Positions 15,443 through 26,553 of a DNA stretch of 64,000 nucleotides are shown here, in pieces (position 1 is the stretch's first letter; every line of letters begins with the position of its first letter). The notes under the pieces are model-generated. The model did not search any database and was not told the origin of the DNA. It worked only from the letters and a program-made list of their open reading frames with translations. Source of the DNA: JANPBY01 sp963851405 (lineage in GTDB: Bacteria; Actinomycetota; Actinomycetes; DATJPE01); contig CAWKPB010000009.1 of the NCBI GenBank assembly GCA_963851405.1, positions 62,001 through 126,000 on the forward strand. Reading direction: 5' to 3'. The translations under genes were made by a program, and so were the position numbers.

Positions 15443-15874
15443 CTATCGGCGCGAAGCGCCCCGGGTGGAAAGCCGAGTGCCCGACCAGTCGCGCGCGACA
15501 GCCGTGGATGAGGTGAGGTTCAGTCCGGCAGTCGGAGCTGCGTCCCCGATGTCGGAAGGCTCGACGTGTCCCTCGCGGCCGGACTTCGGCGTGAGCAGCC
15601 AGATAACGCCACCGTCGTCGAGTGAGATGAGCGCGTCGACCAAGGCGTCGACAAGATCCCCATCGTCGTCGCGCCACCACAACAGGACGACATCAACGAC
15701 ATCGTCGTAGTCCTCGCCAACAAGCGCTGAACCCGAGACGGTGACCGCCGAGGCACGCAAGTCGTCATCGCAGTCGGAGTCGTACCCAAGCTCCTGAATC
15801 ACCTGACCTGAGGTGATCCCAAGCTTGCCAGCCAGCTGACGCTCGCCCTCGGCCGCGTCCGCGGTGGCACTCAC
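15443..15874 (-). CDS. DUF3052 family protein
   Basis: 143 aa acidic protein, start GTG at 15874, about 100 bp upstream of ahpE on the same strand. Seen: ERQLAGKLGITSGQVIQELG, a CDDDLR acidic patch, the DDVVDVVLLWWRDDDGDLVD segment and VIWLLTPKSGREGHVEPSDI, all typical of this actinobacterial family (Rv2239c). The C-terminal half ends in VARDWSGTRLSTRG. The function is unknown; no catalytic residues can be named. The family usually sits beside ahpE and aceE, and here the FG-GAP gene separates it from aceE. Confidence 0.88.
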   Translation of the reverse strand: MSATADAAEGERQLAGKLGITSGQVIQELGYDSDCDDDLRASAVTVSGSALVGEDYDDVVDVVLLWWRDDDGDLVDALVDALISLDDGGVIWLLTPKSGREGHVEPSDIGDAAPTAGLNLTSSTAVARDWSGTRLSTRGASRR

Positions 15875-15932
15875 GACGTGTCCTCCTCATCCTCTGGCCC
15901 TCCGCAGTCGGAAGGCGCAGGCGACAGTCCAC

Positions 15933-15947
15933 CGGTCCGACGGACCG
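15933..15947. promoter_or_regulatory. 15-bp palindrome in the DUF3052/FG-GAP divergent region
   Basis: Arms of 7 bp (CGGTCCG and CGGACCG) flank one central A in the 261-bp region between the divergent DUF3052 and FG-GAP genes. The one-base spacer rules out an RNA hairpin, so it would act as a protein-binding site, if at all. GC-rich palindromes of this size can occur by chance. Nothing else was recognised in this region. Confidence 0.25.
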
Positions 15948-16135
15948 AGCGCAAGCGAAACGCGCCAACAGGGACCCACGCGTTGTCTTTGCCGCAGCGC
16001 CGAAGGCTCCAATCTCAGCCGAATGGGGGTTGAGACCTTCGTCTCGTCGCCCGCACACAACGACCGGATTTCGGGTCGCTGCCACGTACAGTCGACCGAG
16101 AACCCGATCCGGCCGACTCCTAGGAGACCGCCCGC

Positions 16136-17689
16136 ATGACTGCCCTACGCCCACTTGCTGCCGCCACCGCTGTCGCGCTCATCGGCGCCGGCGTCCCCCT
16201 GCTCGGGGCCTCATCGTCGCAGGCCAGCGTCGCTCCGCTCGGGTCCGTCGTGCCCTGGGACTTCGACGGCAACGGTCATGCCGACCTCGCGGTCGGCGCC
16301 CCGGGCGAGAACGTCGGCTCCGACGTTGACGCCGGGGCCGTCAGCGTCTTCATGGCCAATGCGTCAGGCGCGTATGCCGAGGCATCCAAGGTCTGGAAGC
16401 AGGGTGCGGATGGCGTCAAGGGCGCCGCGGAGGCCGGGGACCAGTTCGGATATGCGCTGACCAGCGGGGACTACGACGGCGACGGCTACGCCGACCTTGC
16501 CATTGCGTCCAACCGCGAGGATGTGGGCAGCGGGTCGAGCAAGAAGGTCGACTCAGGCACCGTCACTGTCCTCTGGGGCAGCACGGATGGGCTTACGGGC
16601 GAGGGTTCGGTCGTGTTGAAGTTCGATCCGAGCGGGACCGTCTACGCCGGGACCTACTTCGGCGACGGCCTTGCGAGCGGCGACATGAACGGAGACGGCT
16701 CGGACGAGTTGGCCATCGGTGCCCCAGGGCGCGACCAGGTTCGCGTCTATGAAGGTGATCCGGCGGACCCCTTCGGATCCTGGACCACCTTCAGCGAGAA
16801 GGCCTCGGGTGTACCCGGAAAGAAGCGCTCGGGTGACTTGTTCGGCGAGTCTTTGGCGATGGGAAACTTCAACGGCTCATCCGACCCGTATGCGGACCTT
16901 GTCGTGGGGATTCCCTATGACTCCGACGATCGAGGCTTTAGCGTCGGCGCCGTGCTCGTCGTCCCCGGCAGTGCCAGCGGACCGAACCTGTCGGCTTCCA
17001 CTCGCTGGAGCCCGGAGACCAAGGGCATCAAGGGCAAGGGCCACACCTTCACGGTCAACGATCTCCCCGACTCCTTCGGGAGGACGCTGGCGACCGGTGA
17101 CTTCGATGGGGACGGCGTCGGTGACCTGGCCGTCGGCGCACCTGGTTCACCAGTAACGCGGGCAAACAAGAAGAAGGAGGACGCCGGACGCGTGCACGTC
17201 CTGTTCGGCTCGGACGGCGGCCTCACCACCCGCGATTCGATGATCACTCAGGAGACGTCGGGCGTCCCAGGCAAGTCCGGCAAAGACGACTTGTTCGGCG
17301 CCAGCCTCGACGGCGGCGACCGCGGCGCGAAGGCCAAGGACCTGTTGGCGATCGGTTCGGCCGAGGAGTCGGTCCGAGTATTGATCGGTGCATCCGGCAA
17401 CGGAGCTGTCAGCGTGAACCAGGACAGCCAGAACGTCCCGGGGAAGACCGAGAAGGGCGATGCTTTCGGCTCTTTCGTCCGTTTCCTCAATCTCTCGGGC
17501 GATGAGGTGGAAACCCTGGCGGTCTCAGCTCCAGGAGAGGACTCCAGCGCCGGAGCCGTGTTCCTGCTCCCAGGCAACGGCACGACCATCGTTGGAGCGG
17601 GCTCGGAGAAGCTCGATGAGGACTCCGCTAACGCAACAGGCAAGAAGGAGAACGGCGACGTCTGGGGCTGGCTCGGGGACTCCCACTGA
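16136..17689 (+). CDS. Secreted FG-GAP repeat (integrin alpha-like beta-propeller) protein
   Basis: 517 aa. A signal peptide (residues 1-31, cut probably after SSQA) precedes an array of FG-GAP repeats with calcium-binding loops such as DFDGNGHADLAVGAPGE, DYDGDGYADLAIAS, DMNGDGSDELAIGAPG and DFDGDGVGDLAVGAPG. Between blades a second motif recurs about six times, of the form GVxGKxxxGDxFGxxL (for example VPGKKRSGDLFGESL, VPGKSGKDDLFGASL, VPGKTEKGDAFGSFV); the last copy is truncated at WGWL. The fold is a seven-bladed propeller that binds Ca2+. No enzyme domain or membrane anchor was seen, so it is probably a free extracellular protein. Similar proteins occur in Streptomyces. It interrupts the DUF3052-aceE neighbourhood. 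Confidence 0.92.
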   Translation: MTALRPLAAATAVALIGAGVPLLGASSSQASVAPLGSVVPWDFDGNGHADLAVGAPGENVGSDVDAGAVSVFMANASGAYAEASKVWKQGADGVKGAAEAGDQFGYALTSGDYDGDGYADLAIASNREDVGSGSSKKVDSGTVTVLWGSTDGLTGEGSVVLKFDPSGTVYAGTYFGDGLASGDMNGDGSDELAIGAPGRDQVRVYEGDPADPFGSWTTFSEKASGVPGKKRSGDLFGESLAMGNFNGSSDPYADLVVGIPYDSDDRGFSVGAVLVVPGSASGPNLSASTRWSPETKGIKGKGHTFTVNDLPDSFGRTLATGDFDGDGVGDLAVGAPGSPVTRANKKKEDAGRVHVLFGSDGGLTTRDSMITQETSGVPGKSGKDDLFGASLDGGDRGAKAKDLLAIGSAEESVRVLIGASGNGAVSVNQDSQNVPGKTEKGDAFGSFVRFLNLSGDEVETLAVSAPGEDSSAGAVFLLPGNGTTIVGAGSEKLDEDSANATGKKENGDVWGWLGDSH

Positions 17690-17802
17690 CCATTAATCGG
17701 CTGACCAACGGCAGGTAGGTCGACGCACCGACCCGCTGCGTTAGAGGATGGGGGCACGGGCGACCCCCGTGATCTCGCCAAGCCCGAGGAGACGACACCG
17801 CC

Positions 17803-20540
<2,738 letters not shown>

Positions 20541-20544
<4 letters not shown>

Positions 20545-21347
20545 GCAGGCAGCGCATTCCCAAGAAGATCTACGAGGCCGAACTCCGACGGCTACAGACT
20601 GAGCTCGTGGCGATGCAGGAATGGGTTCGCCAAGAAGGAGTCCGCATCGTCGTCGTGTTCGAGGGCCGAGACGCGGCGGGCAAAGGCTCCGCCATCAAAC
20701 GCGTGACCGAGTACCTCAGCCCCCGCATCGCCCAGATCGTGGCGCTGCCAGCCCCGACCGAGCGCGAGCGCGGTGAGTGGTACTTCCAGCGCTATATCGC
20801 GCAGCTCCCTTCGACGGGGGAAATCAGGCTCTTCGACCGCTCCTGGTACAACCGGGCGGGTGTCGAGAAGGTCATGGACTTCTGCACCCCGGACGAGTAC
20901 CGCCGGTTCCTCCACCAGGCGCCCCAGTTCGAACGGATGCTCGTCGAAGACGGCATCCTCTTGCGCAAGTACTGGTTCTCGGTCAGCGACGCCGAACAGC
21001 AAGCCCGTTTCGAGTCCCGACTCGAAGACCCGATGCGGCGGTGGAAGTTGTCGCCCATCGACCTCGAGTCCATCGCTCGGTGGGAGGAGTACTCACGAGC
21101 CAAGGACGAGATGCTGGTCCACACCGACATCGTCGAGGCGCCGTGGAACGTGGTCGAGGCCGACGACAAGCGAACAGCTCGACTCAACATGATTCACCAC
21201 TTCCTCACCACAATCCCCTACACCACCGTCCCCGTGCCCACCTTGAAGTTACCGAAGCGTCCGAAGCCCAAGGGGTACGAGCGGCCGCCGCGCGACCTCA
21301 ATCACTACGTGCCCGACTTTGCCGGGAGCTTGCCCGGCGTCTCCTAG
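20541..21347 (+). CDS. ppk2: Polyphosphate kinase 2 family protein
   Basis: 268 aa single-domain PPK2. The Walker A-like loop is FEGRDAAGKGSAIKR, Walker B is RLFDRSWYNRAGVEKVMDF, and the lid/adenine region reads LLRKYWFSVSDAEQQARFES with DPMRRWKLSPIDLES and VHTDIVEAPWNVVEADDKRT. These are the PPK2 class I pattern, which moves phosphate between polyphosphate and nucleoside diphosphates (ADP or GDP). The direction and nucleotide cannot be read from sequence. Its ATG overlaps the aceE stop, so output is coupled to pyruvate dehydrogenase E1, which is an uncommon partner. Its stop shares the 4-bp palindrome CTAG with that of the convergent PHP gene. Confidence 0.93.
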
Positions 21348-22378
21348 CCGGTTCGTCGTGGATCGCTGTGGTCCGCAGTCCATGCGAGCAGTTCTTCCGC
21401 TGTTCCGGCATTGCGCACTCGATCCGCGGTAACCCCGCACTCCTGGGCGCGGGCGCAGCCGTACGGCAGCCAGTCCAACTGCCCGGGGGCGTGCGCATCG
21501 GTATCGATCGTGAACTGGCATCCGGCCTCGACCGCCATCCGCAACAGCCGGCGCGGAGGATCCAGCCGCTCGGGCCTGGAGTTCACTTCCACCGCGACAC
21601 CGAATCGTCGACACGCCTCGACGATGAGCTCCGGTTCGAAACTCGAGGGCGGCCGGACTCGGTCGCCAGCCACCATCCGGCCCGTGCAGTGCCCAAGCAC
21701 ATCGGTATTCGGGTTGGCTATCGCCGTGACCATCCGCTTGGTCATCGACGCAGCGTCCATCCGCAGCTTTGAGTGAACCGACGCGACCACCAGGTCCAGT
21801 CGTTCCAAGATCTGGGGCTCTTGGTCCAGGCTGCCGTCGTCGAGGATGTCCACCTCGATCCCGGTCAACACCCGAAACGGTGCCAACTCGTCGTTCAGGG
21901 CTGCGACAACGTCCAGCTGGCGCAGCAGCCGCTCGGCGCTGAGCCCGTTGGCCACCGTGAGCCGAGGGGAGTGATCGGTGAGCACGATCCACTGATGCCC
22001 CAGATCTCGCGCGGTCTCGGCCATCAGCCGGATGGACGAGCCACCGTCCGACCAATCCGAATGCACGTGGCAGTCCCCGCGCAAGGCATCGCGCAACGCC
22101 TCTCCCCCGGCCGCGACGGGGACTAGTCCGGCCGGCTCTAATTCGGTGAGGTAATCCGGACTGAGTCCTCGGCAAGCCTCGGTGATCACCCGAGCCGTCT
22201 TGGGCCCGATGCCGTCGAGCTCAGTGAGCCGGCCGGTGTCGACGCGCGACCTGACCTCCGAAGCCGGGAGCGAGGCGATCACGCCCGCCGCGTGGCGAAA
22301 GGCACGGACGCGGTACGTCGGCTGACGGGAGCGCTCCAGCAGGAACGCGATGCGCCCCAGAGCCCAGACCGGGTCCAC
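21344..22378 (-). CDS. PHP-domain metal-dependent hydrolase with N-terminal helix-hairpin-helix
   Basis: 344 aa, start GTG at 22378. Residues 1-70 form a DNA polymerase X-type HhH segment (RQPTYRVRAFRHAAGVIASL; LTELDGIGPKTARVITEACR). Residues about 100-330 are a PHP domain: the metal motif GDCHVHSDWSDGG, IVLTDHSPRLTVANGL, TGIEVDILDDG, VVASVHSKLRM, NPNTDVLGHCTGR and IDTDAHAPGQLDWL. The polymerase catalytic domain of PolX is absent. Relatives include PolX C-terminal exonuclease/phosphatase domains and histidinol-phosphatase-like proteins. A DNA-repair nuclease is plausible but unproven. It converges on ppk2 with overlapping stop codons. Confidence 0.85.
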   Translation of the reverse strand: MDPVWALGRIAFLLERSRQPTYRVRAFRHAAGVIASLPASEVRSRVDTGRLTELDGIGPKTARVITEACRGLSPDYLTELEPAGLVPVAAGGEALRDALRGDCHVHSDWSDGGSSIRLMAETARDLGHQWIVLTDHSPRLTVANGLSAERLLRQLDVVAALNDELAPFRVLTGIEVDILDDGSLDQEPQILERLDLVVASVHSKLRMDAASMTKRMVTAIANPNTDVLGHCTGRMVAGDRVRPPSSFEPELIVEACRRFGVAVEVNSRPERLDPPRRLLRMAVEAGCQFTIDTDAHAPGQLDWLPYGCARAQECGVTADRVRNAGTAEELLAWTADHSDPRRTG

Positions 22379-22397
22379 CGGGTCAGCCTGTCATGGG

Positions 22398-23030
22398 TTA
22401 CTCGGGCGGGGCCAAGGTGGCAGGCGTCCGGGTTCCCAGGCTGGTGATCGCGATGAGCAACAGGCTGTTTAAGGCGAGCCATCCTCGCTGCCACGCCCCG
22501 GGATCAGACTCACCGAGGGCTGCACCGAGGCAGAGAAGGGACACCGTCACTGCGGCGACGGCGACCGCCGCCCAAACCCGCCGGCCACACCTCCACTGGC
22601 GCGCCGCCACTAACGCGACGGCCACCGCGAACGCACCGGCGTACACCGTGACCGCTAGGCCATGGACGAGGTCGGTCCAATTCGAGTCATCGGCACCGAC
22701 CTGCCGGCAGCCAGCCGCTCCACCCAAGCAGTGCGTACGCGCCAAGGCGATGGCCAGTCCACTGAAACCGGCCACAACCATCGCCCATCCGGCCCCACCC
22801 GACACGTGCCTGACGGCCCTGCTGCCGACGAGGTCAGCCAGCCCGAAGGAGGCGATGCCCAGGATCCCGATCCAGCCAGCACGAGCCCCGAACCCGGCCA
22901 AACTGCTGACGTAGTCGTCGGTCTGGGAGTAGCCGGGGTTCGCGCGGCCCCCGACGATCACGGCCCCCCAAAAAGTCCCCAGCAGAGCCAGAACAACCCA
23001 CGTTGGCCATCGAGCGGGCTGATCCCCCAT
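22398..23030 (-). CDS. DUF998 family integral membrane protein
   Basis: 210 aa protein with about six predicted transmembrane helices, the first at WVVLALLGTFWGAVIVG (residues about 10-27). The family pattern NPGYSQTDDYVSSLAGFGAR follows the first helix, then GWIGILGIASFGLADLV, GWAMVVAGFSGLAIALAR, DLVHGLAVTVYAGAFAVAVA and two C-terminal helices. The function of DUF998 proteins is unknown. It sits 19 bp upstream of the PHP gene on the same strand and 73 bp from the divergent FasR-like gene. Confidence 0.8.
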   Translation of the reverse strand: MGDQPARWPTWVVLALLGTFWGAVIVGGRANPGYSQTDDYVSSLAGFGARAGWIGILGIASFGLADLVGSRAVRHVSGGAGWAMVVAGFSGLAIALARTHCLGGAAGCRQVGADDSNWTDLVHGLAVTVYAGAFAVAVALVAARQWRCGRRVWAAVAVAAVTVSLLCLGAALGESDPGAWQRGWLALNSLLLIAITSLGTRTPATLAPPE

Positions 23031-23103
23031 CGGGTCACCGTAGCCGGAAGGACTTGTGGGCGTCCCACAACCGAGACAGCGAGCCCGGGCCTACCATGCA
23101 GGG

Positions 23104-24258
23104 GTGTCCAAGGGTCGCGCAGCTACGGCTCGCCGCCTGGAACGAGCCATGGGCACGCTGTCCGATGCGGCACTCCTGCGCATGGACGAGGACCTGTCGT
23201 GGTACCGCAGCCTGCCCCCTGAGGACCGGTCCTGGGTCCGCCTGGTCGCCCAAGCAGGCGTTGCCAGATTCGTCGACTGGTTCCGCTCCCCCGATGCGCG
23301 ACTGACGATCACCGCAGATGTCTTCGGCACCGCTCCGCGGGAGTTGGCTCGGTCGATCAGCTTGCGCCGAACCGTTGACCTCGTGCGCCTCACCATTGAC
23401 GTGGTGGAAGAGCACGTGGACGAGATCGCCTCGCCAGGTGACGAATCCATGCTTCGCGAGGCTGTACTGCTGTATAGCCGGGAGATCGCGTTCGCGGCGG
23501 CCCAGGTCTATGCCCAGGCAGCCGAGACCCGTGGCGCGTGGGACGCCCGCATTGAAGCCCTTGTTGTCGACGCGCTTCTTCGAGGTGAGATCGACGAAGG
23601 GGTCCGGTCGAGAGCGGCCGCCTTGGGCTGGGCGGGGAAGACCGAGGTCTGCGTCGTGGTCGGTTCCACTCCGGATGCCAGCCCGGACACCGTCGCAGAG
23701 GCGGTCCAGAGGGCCGCGCGACACGAGCACCTGGAAGCGATCGTCGGGGTCCAGGGGCAACGGCTGGTGGTGGTTCTCGCGCGCGTGGAAGGCGACCCGG
23801 TAACGGCCGCCCGGGGCCTGTTAGCCGAGTTTGGTCCTGGACCAGTCGTCGTCGGACCCGTGGCGCCAGACCTCACAGCCGCCTCCGCCTCGGCATTGGC
23901 GGCCGTGTCCGGTTTGCGGGCGGCCGCAGCGCGGGCAGACAGCCCTCGACCGGTACACGCGGACGACCTGCTCCCTGAGCGGGCCCTAGATGGCGACCCC
24001 GACGCTCGCGAACGCCTGGTGCGCGAGGCCTATCTCCCGCTGGTCGACGCGGGCGGAGAACTCCTCGCAACGGCCGAAGCTTTCCTCGAGCGATCCGGCT
24101 CGATCGAAGGGGCCGCTCGCCTGCTGTTCGTCCACGCCAACACCGTGCGTTACCGACTGCGACGCATCACCGATGTGACAGGGATCAGCCCGACGGACCC
24201 TCGGGGTGCCTTCACCTTGCGGCTAGCCCTGGCACTCGGTCGACTGTCGATCTTGTAG
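23104..24258 (+). CDS. PucR/CdaR-family regulator of fatty acid synthesis (FasR/MabR-like)
   Basis: 384 aa from GTG 23104. The N-terminal half (residues 1-160) has no recognised motif; the middle is GGDEF-like (VCVVVGSTPDASPDTVAEAV, then VGVQGQRLVVVLARVEGDPV), and the C-terminus is a PucR helix-turn-helix (ATAEAFLERSGSIEGAARLL then FVHANTVRYRLRRITDVTG). Position directly before fabD matches Rv2242 (MabR) of M. tuberculosis and FasR of Streptomyces coelicolor, reported regulators of the adjacent fatty acid operon. By that analogy it probably responds to acyl-CoA and controls the genes at 24337-29501. An 11-bp inverted repeat covers its stop codon. Confidence 0.88.
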   Translation: MSKGRAATARRLERAMGTLSDAALLRMDEDLSWYRSLPPEDRSWVRLVAQAGVARFVDWFRSPDARLTITADVFGTAPRELARSISLRRTVDLVRLTIDVVEEHVDEIASPGDESMLREAVLLYSREIAFAAAQVYAQAAETRGAWDARIEALVVDALLRGEIDEGVRSRAAALGWAGKTEVCVVVGSTPDASPDTVAEAVQRAARHEHLEAIVGVQGQRLVVVLARVEGDPVTAARGLLAEFGPGPVVVGPVAPDLTAASASALAAVSGLRAAAARADSPRPVHADDLLPERALDGDPDARERLVREAYLPLVDAGGELLATAEAFLERSGSIEGAARLLFVHANTVRYRLRRITDVTGISPTDPRGAFTLRLALALGRLSIL

Positions 24259-24273
24259 GAAACCTACAAGATC
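24249..24273. promoter_or_regulatory. Perfect 11-bp inverted repeat at the end of the FasR-like gene, before fabD
   Basis: Arms GATCTTGTAGG (24249-24259) and CCTACAAGATC (24263-24273) are perfect reverse complements around AAA. The left arm contains the TAG stop (24256-24258) of the regulator gene. It lies 64 bp before fabD. It could be an operator for the FasR-like regulator, or an RNA hairpin separating regulator and fab transcripts; no T-run follows, which argues against a simple terminator. Confidence 0.7.
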
Positions 24274-24274
24274 T

Positions 24275-24297
24275 CGGCGCGACCTTCGTCCGCGCCG
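24275..24297 (+). promoter_or_regulatory. Second inverted repeat in the fabD leader
   Basis: CGGCGCG (24275-24281) and CGCGCCG (24291-24297) form a 7-bp GC-only stem with a 9-nt loop, immediately after the 11-bp repeat. Two hairpins in a row between a regulator and its target operon suggest termination or attenuation, or an RNA-stability element. No U-tract was seen. Confidence 0.45.
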
Positions 24298-24336
24298 CTA
24301 CCGGGGATCGGGGGGGCGATCCGCCACGGTGGACAG

Positions 24337-25527
24337 GTGCTCGTCATCGTCGCGCCCGGGCAGGGCGCTCAGTCCGCAGGCTTCATCACTCCATGGTTGG
24401 AGCTCCCCGGATTTCGGGACCGCCTGAATTGGCTGTCGCTGTGCACCGGCATGGATCTGGTCAAGCTCGGCACCGACGGCACCGCCGAGGAGATCACGGA
24501 CACAGCCGTGGCGCAGCCGCTGATCGTGGCTACCGGACTGGTGAGCCTTCTCTCGCTATTCCCCCACCCGTCCGACGCGTACGGCAAGGTGGCCGCCGGG
24601 GCCGGGCACTCGGTCGGCGAGATCACCGCAGCCACTGCCTCCGGCGTGATCAGCGCCGAGCAAGCCATGATCTTCGTCCGCGAGCGAGGGCGCGCCATGG
24701 CCGCTGCTGCCGCAGTCATGCCCACGGGTATGACCGCCGTACTCGGCGGTGACCCAGACGAGGTGCTCGCCAGCATCGACAAGCAGGGGCTGACCCCGGC
24801 CAACATCAACGCCGCCGGGCAGGTCGTCGCGGCGGGGACCATGGAACAACTCGCTGCTTTCCAACAAGACGCACCCACTGGCGCCAGACTCCGTCCGCTT
24901 CAGGTGGCCGGGGCGTTCCATACCACGCACATGCAGCCAGCGGTTGAGACGTTGCGCGCAGTTTCGCGCGCCGTGACGACCCATGACCCTCGGCTGCGAT
25001 TGCTCTCGAACCGGGACGGCGCGGTGGTCCACCACGGCAAGGAGGTGCTCTCACGCATCGTCGACCAGGTGGCCAATCCAGTGCGCTGGGATCTGTGCAT
25101 GCGCACGATGGCTGATCTCGGGGTCACGGCAATGATCGAACTACCACCCGCGGGAACCCTTACCGCCATGGCCAAGCGAGCCCTTCCAGGCGTGGAGACT
25201 CTGGCGCTGAAGTCCCCCGCCGATCTTGAGGCAGCGGCCGACCTCGTGGCCCGCCATGCCACGATGAGCCCCATCTCGGAGGCTCCTTCCTGGCGGCTTC
25301 TCGTGGCCCCATCCAAAGGCGTCTTCCGCTATTCGGATGGCATCGGTGGGCTGGGGGCAGAAATCGAGCCCGGGACAACGGTGGGCACCGTCGAAGGCCT
25401 CCGTGACTCCGTTGCGGTCTTCGCGCCGCACGGCGGCACGATTATCGAGTGGCTGGTTGAAGAGGGTGACCCCGTGTCCCCGGGGCAACCTGTCGTACGT
25501 CTGCACCCGATGGAGGGCCCCGCATGA
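24337..25527 (+). CDS. fabD: Malonyl-CoA:ACP transacylase with an extra C-terminal barrel domain
   Basis: 396 aa, GTG start with a GGTGGA site upstream. Residues 1-310 are the acyltransferase: PGQGAQSAGF, the nucleophile elbow GHSVGE (Ser92), the substrate-binding His in VAGAFHTTHM, and NINAAGQVVAAG. It moves malonyl from CoA to ACP. Residues about 316-390 are additional: a barrel-sandwich (biotinyl/lipoyl-like) pattern with GTTVGTVEGL, VFAPHGGTIIEWLVEEGDPV and SPGQPVVRLHP, but with no modifiable Lys. Usual FabD proteins are about 300-315 aa, so this is a fusion or extension. The stop overlaps fabH (ATGA). First gene of the fatty acid synthase II operon. Confidence 0.95.
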   Translation: MLVIVAPGQGAQSAGFITPWLELPGFRDRLNWLSLCTGMDLVKLGTDGTAEEITDTAVAQPLIVATGLVSLLSLFPHPSDAYGKVAAGAGHSVGEITAATASGVISAEQAMIFVRERGRAMAAAAAVMPTGMTAVLGGDPDEVLASIDKQGLTPANINAAGQVVAAGTMEQLAAFQQDAPTGARLRPLQVAGAFHTTHMQPAVETLRAVSRAVTTHDPRLRLLSNRDGAVVHHGKEVLSRIVDQVANPVRWDLCMRTMADLGVTAMIELPPAGTLTAMAKRALPGVETLALKSPADLEAAADLVARHATMSPISEAPSWRLLVAPSKGVFRYSDGIGGLGAEIEPGTTVGTVEGLRDSVAVFAPHGGTIIEWLVEEGDPVSPGQPVVRLHPMEGPA

Positions 25528-26528
25528 CCACCTCGATTCGTTCCAGCGCCACGGAGCGACATGCGCGCATTCTCGGCGTCGGGCAGTACAGACCAGCGCG
25601 CGTCGTGAGCAACGCGGAGGTCATCAAGAAGATCGACTCCAGCGACGAATGGATTCGCGAGCGGTCGGGGATCGTGGAGCGTCGGATGGCGGCCGCCGAT
25701 GAGACGGTCGTCGACATGAGCACCGCCGCGGCCGAGAAGGCCCTGGCTTCGGCAGGGCTCACTGCAGACAAAGTGGGACTGGTTCTCGTCGCAACGGTGA
25801 CGCACCTCCTGCAGACACCCTCGGCCGCAGCCCTGGTTGGCGACAGAATCGGGGCGACCAACGCCGCGGCACTCGACATCTCCGCAGCGTGTGCTGGCTT
25901 CTGTCACGGCGTCGCGTTGGCCAATGACCTCGTACGCGGAGGGAGCGCCGACTACGTCGTCGTCGTCGGCTGCGAGAAGTTGACCGACATGGTGGACGCC
26001 TACGACCGGAGCACGGCCTTCATCTTCGGAGACGGGGCTGGGGCCGTCGTCATTGGACCCTCCGACGTGCCAGGCATCGGCCCGGTCGTCTGGGGCGCGG
26101 ATGGCTCCCAGGGAAATGCGATCACCCAGGACGTTCCTTGGGATGCGCTTCGCAACAACCCAGAGCAAGCGTTCCCGGCGCTGGCCATGAACGGCCAACA
26201 GGTCTTCCGCTGGGCCGTGTTTGAGGTGACGCCGGTGGCCCGGCAGGCGATGGCCGCCGCCGGCATCACGGTCGACGATCTCGACGCATTTATCCCGCAC
26301 CAGGCCAACCTGCGCATCATCGACGCGATGGTGAAGAAGCTCGAGCTGCCTGAGCGAGTGGCCGTCGCCCGTGACATCGTCCACACCGGCAACACGTCGG
26401 CTGCATCGATCCCCCTGGCCATGGCCGCGATGCTCGAATCCGGCGCGGTGAGCAGCGGCGATACCGCGCTCCTCATAGGCTTTGGTGCCGGGCTGTCCTA
26501 CGCAGCTCAGGTTGTCACGCTTCCCTAG
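25524..26528 (+). CDS. fabH: 3-oxoacyl-ACP synthase III
   Basis: 334 aa condensing enzyme that joins acyl-CoA to malonyl-ACP to start chains. The catalytic Cys is in DISAACAGFCHGVALANDLV, His in IPHQANLRIIDAMVKKLE and Asn in HTGNTSAASIPLAMAAM. The opening RILGVGQYRPARVVSN and DEWIRERSGIVERR are usual for the family. Its ATG overlaps the fabD stop. A FabH inside the operon is the Streptomyces order (fabD-fabH-acpP-fabF); M. tuberculosis has it elsewhere. Primer preference (acetyl or branched acyl) cannot be told by eye. Confidence 0.96.
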   Translation: MTTSIRSSATERHARILGVGQYRPARVVSNAEVIKKIDSSDEWIRERSGIVERRMAAADETVVDMSTAAAEKALASAGLTADKVGLVLVATVTHLLQTPSAAALVGDRIGATNAAALDISAACAGFCHGVALANDLVRGGSADYVVVVGCEKLTDMVDAYDRSTAFIFGDGAGAVVIGPSDVPGIGPVVWGADGSQGNAITQDVPWDALRNNPEQAFPALAMNGQQVFRWAVFEVTPVARQAMAAAGITVDDLDAFIPHQANLRIIDAMVKKLELPERVAVARDIVHTGNTSAASIPLAMAAMLESGAVSSGDTALLIGFGAGLSYAAQVVTLP

Positions 26529-26553
26529 TCCCGGACCACACCCACAGACCCTT

